Part shown: positions 42,184 through 50,842 of the stretch, piece by piece
Numbering within the stretch: position 1 is the stretch's first letter
Layout: each line of letters opens with the position of its first letter
NCBI RefSeq assembly: GCF_042429235.1
Contig: NZ_JBHMBA010000008.1
DNA from: Arthrobacter_B citreus
GTDB lineage: Bacteria > Actinomycetota > Actinomycetes > Actinomycetales > Micrococcaceae
Strand: one strand, 5' to 3'
DNA length: 64,000 nucleotides
Translations under genes and position numbers: made by a program
The notes under the pieces: model-generated
The model's input: the letters and a program-made list of their open reading frames with translations, nothing else
Database searches by the model: none
Told to the model about the DNA's origin: nothing

Positions 42184-42423
42184 CTAGCGGTTGCCGATCA
42201 ACCGTTCCAGGACGATGCTTCCATCGGTCTTCGGGAGCAGCAACCATGCCGTGAGATAGGTCCATACGCCAACAAACGGCAGGAGGAAGCTCAGCAGGAC
42301 GGCGATGCGGACCACCGAGACATCCCAGCCGAAGTGCTGCGCGATGCCGGCGCAGACGCCTCCTGCCCAGCCCTTGGACCTGCGGATGGGGGAGGATCGC
42401 AGAATACTGAAAAATCGGTTCAT
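42184..42423 (-). CDS. Small PspC-domain protein
   Basis: 79 residues. A basic segment SSPIRRSKGWAGG leads into the PspC motif VCAGIAQHFGWDVSVVRIAV and an LTAWLLLPKTDG end. One to two membrane segments. It is the last gene of the PspC/LiaF-like minus-strand unit, 87 bases after the small membrane protein. PspC proteins anchor envelope-stress responses at the membrane. Confidence 0.85.
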   Translation of the reverse strand: MNRFFSILRSSPIRRSKGWAGGVCAGIAQHFGWDVSVVRIAVLLSFLLPFVGVWTYLTAWLLLPKTDGSIVLERLIGNR

Positions 42424-42510
42424 GGTCTTAGCTTGCCTCTTCAATGCTTGGGTTTCGGAGCGGTTCAGCCCCGGGTGAAATGAGTTCCGGCGGTGCTGCT
42501 TTGCGGTGCG

Positions 42511-42762
42511 TCAGCTGCGCTTCCCCTTTCGTGCGCCCAGGGCGGAAACCGCGCCCCCGATGAGGAGGGCGGCTCCGGCGCCGAGCGTCAGCCCGAGCAG
42601 GACCACCAGCGGATCAAACACGATATCGGTCAGCAGCCAGACCAGGATCAGGACGCCGGCTGCGGTGAGGAGCAGGCCCCACACAATGGTGCTGGTCCGG
42701 GCCGGCCGGCGCTGATCTTCCTCAGCGTCGAAGCGGCCATCGGAAGCGGGTGAGGTGTTCAT
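42511..42762 (-). CDS. Small two-helix membrane protein in the PspC cluster
   Basis: 83 residues: a hydrophilic acidic start (SDGRFDAEEDQRRPAR), helices at about 26-45 and 49-70, and a basic end (ARKGKRS). Its ATG overlaps the stop of the upstream LiaF-like gene (ATGA), so it is co-translated with it. No named family. Confidence 0.75.
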   Translation of the reverse strand: MNTSPASDGRFDAEEDQRRPARTSTIVWGLLLTAAGVLILVWLLTDIVFDPLVVLLGLTLGAGAALLIGGAVSALGARKGKRS

Positions 42763-44258
42763 CGTTCGAGATCGCTTTCATCCACGGTCACCAGCACGTT
42801 GCTGGCGACTCCCTTCACATGCACCACAAGCGGGTCGGCGCCCGTGCCATTGAGTTTCCGCTCCGAGCTGCGCCAGATACTGCCGGACTCAGTGACGGAG
42901 TCACCGTCGTTGATCACCACGTTGCCGGCGAACATGTCGGTTTTGACCAGGACCGGAATATCGTCGGGCACCAGAATGGTGAGATCGCTCGCCGCGACAC
43001 TCACCGGCACTTCCACTGAGGACCGGTCTTCGTCGGAGAGATAGCGCAGGTCAAGTTCTCCGTCAACGGCGGCGAGAGCGTAGCCGCCGCTCGCCGGATG
43101 GGCACTGTCCGGACTCCAGTCCGCCTGATTGGCGACGACGACGTTGGCATAGTTGCCGATGCCGCTCCCGGTCGCTGCCGCCGACACCACTGCCGCCGCG
43201 GCGGTCAGGCCCAGGACGCCCGAGGAGCGGCCGAGGGCGCCAAGCACCACAATGGCCAGGCCGTTGACCACAGCTGCTGCCGCCAATGCCACGGCGACGG
43301 GTGATTCCACATCGATCACTGCGGTGTAATCCAGGGTCAGGATAATTCCCGCGGTGAGCAGGACCGCGCCAAGAACGAGGGCAACTTCGGCACCTCCGGG
43401 GCTCGTCCGCCGGGGAGCCGGGGCGGGATGCGGCGCAGTGCCCGGACCAGTCCACTCATACCCTCCGGTTGATGCGGCAGCGCCGGCAGCGCCATGGGTG
43501 CTGGGAATGCCCGCGGAGGCGGGACCACCCGCAGCGCCGGGAGCGCCAGTGGAGGCTGGATTCGACGGGACGGATCCTGACGGCGCCGGATAGGCGCCGG
43601 CAGCAGGGAAGGTGGCGCCGGACCCGCCGCCGCGGGGCGAACCGGCTGCACCGCTGCTGCCGGAACGGGTCGACAGCCAATAGATCAGCAGGCCAACGCC
43701 CGCCACCCAGAAGAGGGGCCAGAAGAAACCGCCGAACCATCCGTCGTCGGCCCACCAAATGCTCGGTCCGGTGCCCAGGATGGTGGCCGTCAGGGCTCCG
43801 GTTGTACCCGAAGTCCAGGTTCCGCGCAGTGCCTCCTCAGCGTGGATGCGGCCGTCAGGTTCCGGCAGGAACGCCCATGCCAGCCCGTACAGCAGCAGTC
43901 CGACTCCGAACAGGGCAAGGACCACAAACAGGCCGCGGACCAGGACGGGGTCGAGCCCGATGCGGGTGGCCGTGCCGGAAGCCACTCCGCCGATCCAGCG
44001 GTCACCGCCGCGGACGATGCCCAGCGAGCGGACCCACGTGAAAAACCCGTTGGGGCGCTGATCCGGCCCGGTGCCGGGGGCTGAATCGCCATCCGGTCCC
44101 GGCATCCGGTGCGATCCGGCCGCGCCGGCGTGCGGCGGCAGGGGCCGCGTGGGGGGACCATGAGGGGGCAGCGGTTCGGTGGGTGCGCCGCCGGACGTTC
44201 CAGCGGGTGGCAGCCGGTCATCTCCGGCCGGGTTGGGTTCTGAAGGGAGCGGGGTCAT
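42759..44258 (-). CDS. PspC-domain membrane protein with LiaF/adhesin-like C-terminal domain
   Basis: 499 residues. The first about 80 are proline- and glycine-rich. A PspC domain follows with RWIGGVASGTATRIGLDPVLVRGLFV and WAFLPEPDGRI. Several membrane helices are separated by another proline-rich insert (about 215-290). The C-terminal about 90 residues (LDLRYLSDEDRSSVEV, VSVAASDLTILVPDDIP, FAGNVVINDG) form beta-repeats like the DUF2154/LiaF or DUF4097 domain. This should be an envelope-stress sensor or anti-regulator for the divergent histidine kinase. Start ATG 44258. Confidence 0.85.
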   Translation of the reverse strand: MTPLPSEPNPAGDDRLPPAGTSGGAPTEPLPPHGPPTRPLPPHAGAAGSHRMPGPDGDSAPGTGPDQRPNGFFTWVRSLGIVRGGDRWIGGVASGTATRIGLDPVLVRGLFVVLALFGVGLLLYGLAWAFLPEPDGRIHAEEALRGTWTSGTTGALTATILGTGPSIWWADDGWFGGFFWPLFWVAGVGLLIYWLSTRSGSSGAAGSPRGGGSGATFPAAGAYPAPSGSVPSNPASTGAPGAAGGPASAGIPSTHGAAGAAASTGGYEWTGPGTAPHPAPAPRRTSPGGAEVALVLGAVLLTAGIILTLDYTAVIDVESPVAVALAAAAVVNGLAIVVLGALGRSSGVLGLTAAAAVVSAAATGSGIGNYANVVVANQADWSPDSAHPASGGYALAAVDGELDLRYLSDEDRSSVEVPVSVAASDLTILVPDDIPVLVKTDMFAGNVVINDGDSVTESGSIWRSSERKLNGTGADPLVVHVKGVASNVLVTVDESDLER

Positions 44259-44391
44259 AAGTCCATTTTGTCGGCGAACCGGCGGGAAAGAATCGGGGAC
44301 TTCCCTGAGCGAACCCTGAGTGAGCCCTGAAAAGGCGTCCGGATGCCGGTCCCGGCCGCCGGGACCCGCCGGAACGTGCTTGGATAAAGGC

Positions 44392-45693
44392 ATGAAGGCA
44401 CCACTGCTCCGACCCGAAACACGCTTGGTTGCGGGCGTGTGTGCCGGGCTCGCCGGGCACCTGGGCTGGTCCGTCAATCTGGTCCGCGCCTTGATGGTGC
44501 TGCTGGCAGCGTCCGGCGGTGCGGGACTGGTGCTCTACGCCTGGCTGTGGATCCTGGTCCCGACGGCGGGGGAAGCGGCGGACAGCGCCGAAGCCGGGCG
44601 CAACCCCCGGAGCGTGGCACAGAACTTTGCCGGCCACCTTTCCGGGGCGCCCGCCCCGGGCAGCCCGTCCGCCAAGCGGGGCTGGATCGAAGCCGCGGCC
44701 GGCAGGAACGTCCTGGCGGGGCTGGCGCTGCTGGCCGTCGCCGCGGTAGTCATCGCCCAGCGGTTCGGCGCCGACATTAACTGGCGGGCACTGTTCCCCC
44801 TCGGCGCGATTGTGGCCGGTGCCGTCCTGGCCTGGTCCCAGCTCGATGAAGCCCGCCGGGCAGGACTGCTCAGCCGTGCCGGCGCCGACCGCCGCACCGG
44901 CCTCCTGCGCCTGGCGGCGGGATTGCTGCTCGTGGTCATTGGGGTGCTGCTGATGGTCTCCGGCGCCTTCACCTGGGATGTCCTGATTGCCGGGCTGCTT
45001 GCCGCGACCGCGGTCCTGGCCGGCGTTGCCCTGGTGTTCGCCCCCTGGGCCGTCAAGTACTGGCGCGAGCTGGAGACGGAACGGGCCGGCCGGATCCGCG
45101 AGCGCGAGCGTGCGGAGATTGCCGCCCACCTGCATGATTCCGTGCTGCAGACCCTTGCCCTGATCCAAAACCGCGCCGGCTCCGAGCAGGACGTGGTGCG
45201 CCTTGCGCGTGCACAGGAACGGGAGCTGCGGCGCTGGCTCTACGCCGACGACCCCCGCACGGCCGGGCAGCTCTCCGAATCCATCACCGCTGTGGCCGCC
45301 CAGGTCGAGGACGAATACGGGTACCCGGTGGAGGTGGTGACTGTGGGAGATGCGCCGCTGGACGCTGCGACGGAAGCCCTGACCCATGCCACGCGGGCCG
45401 CGCTCGTCAATGCGGCCCAGCACGCCGGCGGACCGGTCTCCGTATATGTGGAGTGCACGGCGGACCGCGCCGAGGTCTTCATCCGTGACCGCGGAACAGG
45501 TTTTGAGCCGGATTCGGTGCCGCCGGACCGGCTCGGCGTCCGTGAATCGATTGTGGGGCGCATGCGGCGCAACGGCGGAACCGCCGTCATCCGCAGCGGA
45601 CCGGACGGGACTGAAGTGCGGCTTGCCCTGCCGCTGTCCCGGTCCAATGCCGAGACGGCACCAAACACCAACCATGCATCGGAGCACCAATGA
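44392..45693 (+). CDS. PspC-domain sensor histidine kinase (LiaS-like)
   Basis: 433 residues. An N-terminal PspC domain with VAGVCAGLAGHLGWSVNLVRAL is followed by membrane helices to about residue 220, then a NarL-type kinase: HisKA_3 box RAEIAAHLHDSVLQTLAL with the phospho-accepting histidine, and an ATPase domain with ALVNAAQHAGG and FIRDRGTGFEPD. It pairs with the response regulator downstream, whose start overlaps by four bases. The divergent LiaF-like gene completes a LiaFSR-type arrangement. The stimulus is likely cell-envelope stress. Confidence 0.92.
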   Translation: MKAPLLRPETRLVAGVCAGLAGHLGWSVNLVRALMVLLAASGGAGLVLYAWLWILVPTAGEAADSAEAGRNPRSVAQNFAGHLSGAPAPGSPSAKRGWIEAAAGRNVLAGLALLAVAAVVIAQRFGADINWRALFPLGAIVAGAVLAWSQLDEARRAGLLSRAGADRRTGLLRLAAGLLLVVIGVLLMVSGAFTWDVLIAGLLAATAVLAGVALVFAPWAVKYWRELETERAGRIRERERAEIAAHLHDSVLQTLALIQNRAGSEQDVVRLARAQERELRRWLYADDPRTAGQLSESITAVAAQVEDEYGYPVEVVTVGDAPLDAATEALTHATRAALVNAAQHAGGPVSVYVECTADRAEVFIRDRGTGFEPDSVPPDRLGVRESIVGRMRRNGGTAVIRSGPDGTEVRLALPLSRSNAETAPNTNHASEHQ

Positions 45694-46364
45694 CCAGCGG
45701 CACCACCAACACCACCAGCGAGTGCATCAATGTCGTGGTCGTGGATGACCACGCCATTTTCCGGTCCGGGCTGAAAGCGGATCTGGACGGCCGGCTGCGG
45801 GTGGTTGCCGAGGCCGACACCGTGGAATCAGCCGTAGCCGTTATCCGGGCCCACCGTCCCGCCGTCGTCCTGCTGGACGTGCACCTGCCGGGCGGAGTGG
45901 GCGGCGGCGGAGCGGAAGTGATCGCCGGCTGCCGGGACCTGCTGGCCGGCACCCGCTTCCTGGCGCTCAGCGTCTCGGACTCGGCGGAAGACGTGGTGAC
46001 GGTAATCCGCGCCGGAGCCCGCGGCTACGTCACCAAAACCATTTCGGGAGCTGAGATTTCCGACGCCGTGGTTCGGGTTGCCGGTGGGGACGCGGTGTTC
46101 TCGCCCCGGCTGGCCGGATTTGTCCTTGACGCCTTTGGCACCGCCACCGTGGCGGCAGTCGATGATGAGCTGGACCGGCTCTCGGCCCGCGAACTGGAAG
46201 TCATGCGGCTGATCGCCCGCGGCTACAGCTACAAAGAAGTGGCGCGGGAACTCTTTATCTCAGTCAAGACGGTCGAAACCCACGTCTCGGCGGTCCTGCG
46301 CAAGCTCCAGCTCTCCAGCCGGCATGAGCTCAGCCGGTGGGCCGCCGACCGCAGGCTGCTCTAA
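45690..46364 (+). CDS. NarL/LuxR-type response regulator
   Basis: 224 residues. The receiver domain has VVVVDDHAIFRSGLKADL and the phosphorylated aspartate in VVLLDVHLPGG. An unusual VGGGGAEV run follows it. The C-terminal LuxR helix-turn-helix has LSARELEVMRLIARGYSYKEVA and SVKTVETHVSAVLRKL. It is the cognate of the PspC kinase and probably controls the divergent PspC/LiaF-like unit and its own operon. Confidence 0.93.
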   Translation: MTSGTTNTTSECINVVVVDDHAIFRSGLKADLDGRLRVVAEADTVESAVAVIRAHRPAVVLLDVHLPGGVGGGGAEVIAGCRDLLAGTRFLALSVSDSAEDVVTVIRAGARGYVTKTISGAEISDAVVRVAGGDAVFSPRLAGFVLDAFGTATVAAVDDELDRLSARELEVMRLIARGYSYKEVARELFISVKTVETHVSAVLRKLQLSSRHELSRWAADRRLL

Positions 46365-46442
46365 GGCAGCATGTGGCCGGCGGCGCCGAACCGGCGCAGT
46401 GGACCCCGGGGAAGCAGTGGACCCCGGGGAACCTGCTTGGCG

Positions 46443-47663
46443 CTACTTGGCGCGGCTGAGGAATTCCTGCAGCCGGGCCATGCCTGCGGCCAGGTCCTCG
46501 TCACCGAGTGCGTAGGACAGGCGGAGGAAGCCGGATGGTCCAAACGCTTCCCCGGGCACCACTGCCACTTCCACGGTCTCCAGGATCAGTGCGGCCAGTT
46601 CCGCTGAAGTCTGCGGGCGGACCGGTCCCTCGGCGCCCGGGAACTCCTTGCCCAGCAGGCCGCGGACATCGGCATAGGCGTAGAAGGCACCCTCAGGCAT
46701 GGGGCATTCGACGCCGTCGATGGAGTTGAGCGCGGACACCATGGCCCGGCGGCGGCGGTCGAAGGCTGTCTTCATCTCCTCCACGGCTGTCAGGGGCCCG
46801 GAAACTGCGGCCAGGGCGGCCATCTGGGAAACGTTGGCGACATTGGAGGACAGATGCGACTGCAGGTTGGTGGCAGCCTTGATGACGTCGGGGGCGGCGA
46901 TCATCCAGCCCACCCGCCAGCCGGTCATGGCATAGGTCTTGGCCACACCGTTAAGCACCACCACTTTGTCTCCCAGCTCCGGAGCCGCGGTGGCGATCGA
47001 CGTGAACTCCACGCCGTCGTACGTCAGGTGCTCATAAATCTCGTCGGTGACCACCCACAGTCCCCGGGCGGCGGCCCAGCGGCCGATCGCGGCAACCTGC
47101 TCTGCCGGGTAGACGGCGCCCGTCGGGTTGGACGGGGAGCAGAAGAGCAGCAGCTTGGTCTTGTCGGTGCAGGCAGCTTCGAGCTGCTCGACGGTGACCA
47201 TGTAGCCCTGTTCCGGGCCGGCGAAAACCTCCACCGGAACGCCGCCGGCCAGGCGGATGGCCTCGGGATAAGTGGTCCAGTACGGTGCGGGCAGCAGGAC
47301 CTCGTCGCCGGGATTCAGCAGGGTGGCGAAAGCTTCGTAAACGGCCTGCTTGCCGCCGTTCGTCACCAGGACCTGTGACGGTTCCACCACCCAGCCCGAG
47401 TCCCGCCGGGTCTTCTCGGCGATGGCCTTTTTCAGCTCCGGCAGGCCGCCGGCGGGGGAGTAGCGGTGAAAACGGGGGTTCCGGGCCGCCTCGACGGCGG
47501 CATCGACAATGTAATCAGGGGTCGGGAAGTCCGGCTCGCCGGCGCCGAAGCCAATCACCGGGCGGCCGGCCGCCTTCAGCGCCTTCGCCTTGGCGTCTAC
47601 GGCAAGAGTGGCGGATTCGGCGATGGAGGCGATTCGCTCTGAGATTCGGCCGGTGGAAGGCAT
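46443..47663 (-). CDS. aspC: Aspartate aminotransferase (class I PLP aminotransferase)
   Basis: 406 residues of the Ib aspartate aminotransferase group: IGFGAGEPDFPTP, YSPAGGLPELKKAIAEK, LFCSPSNPTGAVY, and the PLP lysine in VLNGVAKTYAMTGWRVGWMI. It interconverts aspartate and oxaloacetate with glutamate/2-oxoglutarate; some members also take prephenate. A single gene, convergent with the response regulator. The 288-base space up to tRNA-Trp holds no other gene. Confidence 0.92.
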   Translation of the reverse strand: MPSTGRISERIASIAESATLAVDAKAKALKAAGRPVIGFGAGEPDFPTPDYIVDAAVEAARNPRFHRYSPAGGLPELKKAIAEKTRRDSGWVVEPSQVLVTNGGKQAVYEAFATLLNPGDEVLLPAPYWTTYPEAIRLAGGVPVEVFAGPEQGYMVTVEQLEAACTDKTKLLLFCSPSNPTGAVYPAEQVAAIGRWAAARGLWVVTDEIYEHLTYDGVEFTSIATAAPELGDKVVVLNGVAKTYAMTGWRVGWMIAAPDVIKAATNLQSHLSSNVANVSQMAALAAVSGPLTAVEEMKTAFDRRRRAMVSALNSIDGVECPMPEGAFYAYADVRGLLGKEFPGAEGPVRPQTSAELAALILETVEVAVVPGEAFGPSGFLRLSYALGDEDLAAGMARLQEFLSRAK

Positions 47664-47806
47664 GACGTTCCCGTCTGTGGTTGCTTTGCGGTGGTTAACC
47701 CCAGTTTAGGTGCAGGTCCTCCCGAGTGCCGTTTCTTACGACGCGGGGGCTATCCGGAACAGACCGGAAGGCACCGGAGAAGGCCGGAAACAGTGCCCAA
47801 AGCAAC

Positions 47807-47828
47807 GCCGCCGCAGGCCTGCGGCGGC
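47807..47828. repeat. Perfect 22-bp palindrome upstream of the tRNA-Trp promoter
   Basis: GCCGCCGCAGG-CCTGCGGCGGC has no unpaired centre. It lies five bases before the predicted -35 box of tRNA-Trp and has no T-run, so a protein-binding or cruciform role is as likely as termination. Confidence 0.7.
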
Positions 47829-47832
47829 CCGG

Positions 47833-47862
47833 TTCGACGGAACCGCAAACTTTGAGTAGAGT
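47833..47862 (+). promoter_or_regulatory. Predicted promoter of tRNA-Trp/secE/nusG
   Basis: TTCGAC (47833-47838), 18-base spacer, TAGAGT (47857-47862), 90 bases before the tRNA. Confidence 0.5.
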
Positions 47863-47951
47863 AGACCTTCGGTGTTGAAGTCCTGACACTGGTCTGTGCC
47901 TGTCGCCGGTTCGCTGACGAGGGGCATTACCGGTAGAGTGGTTTCCTCCAT

Positions 47952-48024
47952 AGGGTAGTGGCGCAATTGGTAGCGCAGCGGTCTCCAAAACCGCAGGTTG
48001 CAGGTTCGAGTCCTGTCTGCCCTG
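47952..48024 (+). tRNA. tRNA-Trp (anticodon CCA)
   Basis: 73 nt. Acceptor AGGGTAG pairs with CTGCCCT (48017-48023) with one G-U pair; discriminator G. The anticodon loop CTCCAAA gives CCA, and the T-arm contains TTCGAGT. Position immediately before secE is conserved in actinobacteria. Confidence 0.97.
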
Positions 48025-48121
48025 CGCACGGCTGTCATCACGACAGCTCAGCAGTCCTTCATGAAGCAGCAGTCCCAGCACGCGCTGCGGCTGTGAACCT
48101 AACAGATGAGTGAGGCGAAAG

Positions 48122-48388
48122 GTGACCGAGACAGCTGCCAGCAGCTCCAAGGGACACCCCTCCAGCGGGCCCAAGAAGCGCGGCTTCTTCGCGGCCATTG
48201 CGCTCTTCCTTCGTCAGGTTATTGCTGAACTGAAGAAGGTGGTCACCCCCACCCGCAAGGAACTGCTGAGATACACCATCGTGGTTCTGGCCTTTGTGGT
48301 CGTGATGATCGTTATCGTGACAGTTTTGGATTTTGTCTTTGGTGCAGGAGCACTGTGGATCTTCGGTGACGGCAGCGGCGAGAGCTAG
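48122..48388 (+). CDS. secE: Preprotein translocase subunit SecE
   Basis: 88 residues from a GTG with GAGG six bases ahead. The conserved SecE region is FLRQVIAELKKVVTPTRKELLRYT followed by one membrane helix (about 50-72), here quoted in parts as VIAELKKVVTPTRKEL. It clamps the SecYEG channel. The position between tRNA-Trp and nusG is diagnostic. A short serine/lysine-rich N-terminus is present. Confidence 0.96.
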   Translation: MTETAASSSKGHPSSGPKKRGFFAAIALFLRQVIAELKKVVTPTRKELLRYTIVVLAFVVVMIVIVTVLDFVFGAGALWIFGDGSGES

Positions 48389-48483
48389 CGCCCTGCCTGT
48401 GTTCCGCCCCAAGGGCAGGAACCGCAGGCCTTTGAGCTAGTGACAAACCCCATAGAGCTCTGAAGAAGAAAGCAGGAATCTAC

Positions 48484-49302
48484 GTGTCCGAGCAAGAACT
48501 CGAATCACAGATCAATGACGAAACCGCTGATCTGGATGCCGAGGATGAAACGACCGCAGCAGACGTCGCCGAGGCGCCCGCTGAAGACGGTGCGCCGGCA
48601 GCTGCCGACGACGCCGATGAGGCCGTGAACTCTGATTCCGCAGACTCCGACGACGATTCCGAAGACTCAGCTGCGTCGGAAGACTCCGCAGAAGAGCCCG
48701 AGGAAGATCCGGCAGAAGCCTTCAAGGCCAAACTGCGCCGCCAGGAGGGTGACTGGTACGTCATCCACTCCTACGCCGGCTACGAAAACCGCGTCAAGGC
48801 AAACCTCGAGACCCGCATCCAGACTCTGGACATGGAAGATAACATCTTCGAAATCCAGGTTCCGATGGAGGAAGTCGTCGAGATCAAGAACACCACCCGC
48901 AAGATCGTCAACCGGGTCCGCATCCCGGGCTACGTGCTGGTGCGCATGGAACTCACCGACGCCTCGTGGGGCGTCGTGCGCCACACTCCCGGCGTGACGG
49001 GGTTTGTCGGCAACGCCCACAACCCGGTGCCGCTGAGCCTCAAAGAGGTTTACTCCATGCTGGAGCACACCGTGGTTTCACCGAAGATCGAAGCCGGCAA
49101 GCCCGCGCAGGAATCCTCGAACTACGCCGTTGACTTCGAGGTCGGCGAGCCCGTAACGGTCAACGAAGGACCGTTCGAGACGCTCCAGGCAACGATCTCC
49201 GAGATCAAGCCCGAATCCCAGCAGCTGGTGGTCCTGGTGACCATCTTCGAGCGCGAGACTCCGGTGACGCTTGGCTTCGGCCAGGTCACCAAGCTGGCGT
49301 AG
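48484..49302 (+). CDS. nusG: Transcription termination/antitermination protein NusG
   Basis: 272 residues. The first about 85 are highly acidic and alanine/serine-rich, an extension usual in actinobacterial NusG. The NGN domain starts DWYVIHSYAGYENRVKANL, with IPGYVLVRMELTD and TPGVTGFVG; the KOW domain has VNEGPFETLQATISEI. It binds RNA polymerase and supports elongation and coupling to ribosomes. GTG start at 48484. Confidence 0.97.
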   Translation: MSEQELESQINDETADLDAEDETTAADVAEAPAEDGAPAAADDADEAVNSDSADSDDDSEDSAASEDSAEEPEEDPAEAFKAKLRRQEGDWYVIHSYAGYENRVKANLETRIQTLDMEDNIFEIQVPMEEVVEIKNTTRKIVNRVRIPGYVLVRMELTDASWGVVRHTPGVTGFVGNAHNPVPLSLKEVYSMLEHTVVSPKIEAGKPAQESSNYAVDFEVGEPVTVNEGPFETLQATISEIKPESQQLVVLVTIFERETPVTLGFGQVTKLA

Positions 49303-49432
49303 CACCAAAGACTTCGTTGTCTGCAGGTCCGCTTTACCCTGCCGGCAGCGTCCGGCCGCCACGCCATGGCGGCCACCAACCCGGACGGACGCTCCTGTTC
49401 CCCGGGAACATAATTTAGAGAAGGACCCTTTC

Positions 49433-49864
49433 ATGGCCCCCAAGAAAAAGGTCACCGGCCTCATCAAGCTGCAGATCAACGCAGGTGCCGCTAACCCGGC
49501 TCCTCCGATTGGTCCGGCACTTGGCCAGCACGGTGTCAACATCATGGAATTCTGCAAGGCGTACAACGCTGCAACGGAATCCCAGCGCGGCAACGTCATC
49601 CCCGTGGAGATCACGGTCTACGAAGACCGTTCCTTCACCTTCATCACCAAGACGCCTCCGGCTGCCCAGCTGATCAAGAAGGCTGCCGGTGTCGCCAAGG
49701 GTTCCGCAACCCCGCACACCGCCAAGGTTGCCAACCTGACGCAGGCCCAGGTCGAAGAGATCGCCACCATGAAGATGGAAGACCTCAACGCCAACGACGT
49801 GCAGGCTGCCGCCAAGATCATCGCCGGCACCGCCCGTTCCATGGGCATCACGGTAGAAGGCTAA
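49433..49864 (+). CDS. rplK: 50S ribosomal protein L11
   Basis: 143 residues, standard length: [49 protein letters not shown] and [18 protein letters not shown]. It binds the GTPase-associated centre of 23S rRNA. AGAAGGA precedes the ATG. rplA follows after 143 bases with no clear terminator. Confidence 0.99.
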
Positions 49865-50007
49865 TTAGCCTTCACCCTGTGACGCGGGCCAGCCCGCGGA
49901 ACAACTTTTTACACTCATAAAGAGCTGATCGCGCCAAAAGGCGCGACGGCGTGTGGCAGGGCCGAGCGCGGTCCGACAGACCACAACTGCACAAGGAGAA
50001 AAAGCAG

Positions 50008-50715
50008 ATGGCAAAGCGCAGCAAAGCATATGAAGCAGCTGTAGCCAAGATCGATGCGGACAAGCTGTACGCACCGGTTGAGGCTGTAGAGCTGGCTAAG
50101 GAAACCAACCCGTCCAAGTTCGATGCAACCGTAGAGGTCGCATTCCGCCTGGGCGTCGATCCCCGCAAGGCTGACCAGATGGTCCGCGGCACGGTCAACC
50201 TGCCCCACGGTACGGGTAAGACCGCCCGCGTCCTGGTTTTCGCAACGGGCGAGAAGGCAGAGCAGGCTATTGCAGCCGGCGCTGACTTCGTTGGTTCCGA
50301 TGACATGATCGAAAAGGTTGCAGCAGGCTGGACCGACTTCGACGCCGCCGTCGCAACCCCCGACATGATGGGCAAGGTCGGCCGCCTGGGCCGCGTCCTG
50401 GGCCCGCGTAACCTCATGCCGAACCCGAAGACCGGCACGGTTACCCCGAACGTCGCCAAGGCTGTCACCGACATCAAGGGCGGAAAGATCGACTTCCGTG
50501 TCGACAAGCACTCCAACCTTCACTTCATCATCGGCAAGGTGTCCTTCGACCAGCAGAAGCTGGCCGAGAACTACGCCGCAGCCCTCGAAGAAGTTCTGCG
50601 CCTGAAGCCGTCCGCTTCCAAGGGCCGTTACATCCAGAAGGCAACCGTCTCCACCACGTTCGGCCCGGGCATCTCCGTGGACCCGGCCGTGACGAAGGTT
50701 CTTGCCGACGCGTAA
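50008..50715 (+). CDS. rplA: 50S ribosomal protein L1
   Basis: 235 residues: MAKRSKAYEAAV, ETNPSKFDATVEVAFRLGVD, LPHGTGKTARVLVFA, GRVLGPRNLMPNPKTGTV. ACAAGGAGAA precedes the ATG. L1 forms the mobile stalk at the E site and in many bacteria represses its own rplK-rplA mRNA. A strong terminator ends the unit here instead of the usual read-on to rplJ. Confidence 0.99.
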   Translation: MAKRSKAYEAAVAKIDADKLYAPVEAVELAKETNPSKFDATVEVAFRLGVDPRKADQMVRGTVNLPHGTGKTARVLVFATGEKAEQAIAAGADFVGSDDMIEKVAAGWTDFDAAVATPDMMGKVGRLGRVLGPRNLMPNPKTGTVTPNVAKAVTDIKGGKIDFRVDKHSNLHFIIGKVSFDQQKLAENYAAALEEVLRLKPSASKGRYIQKATVSTTFGPGISVDPAVTKVLADA

Positions 50716-50770
50716 TTGGATGTAGGGCTTCACCGCCCGCAGGGATGCCCGCCGTCCCCTGAGATCCGCC

Positions 50771-50808
50771 AAAAAGGCGGCCGCAGTTTTTACTGCGGCC
50801 GCCTTTTT
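50771..50808 (+). terminator. Rho-independent terminator after rplA
   Basis: AAAAAGGCGGCCGCAGT, loop TTT, ACTGCGGCCGCCTTTTT. Perfect stem flanked by A- and T-runs, able to work on both strands. Confidence 0.96.
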
Positions 50809-50842
50809 GCTGTCCGCGCCCCGTTCCGGCAGGATGTGAGCC

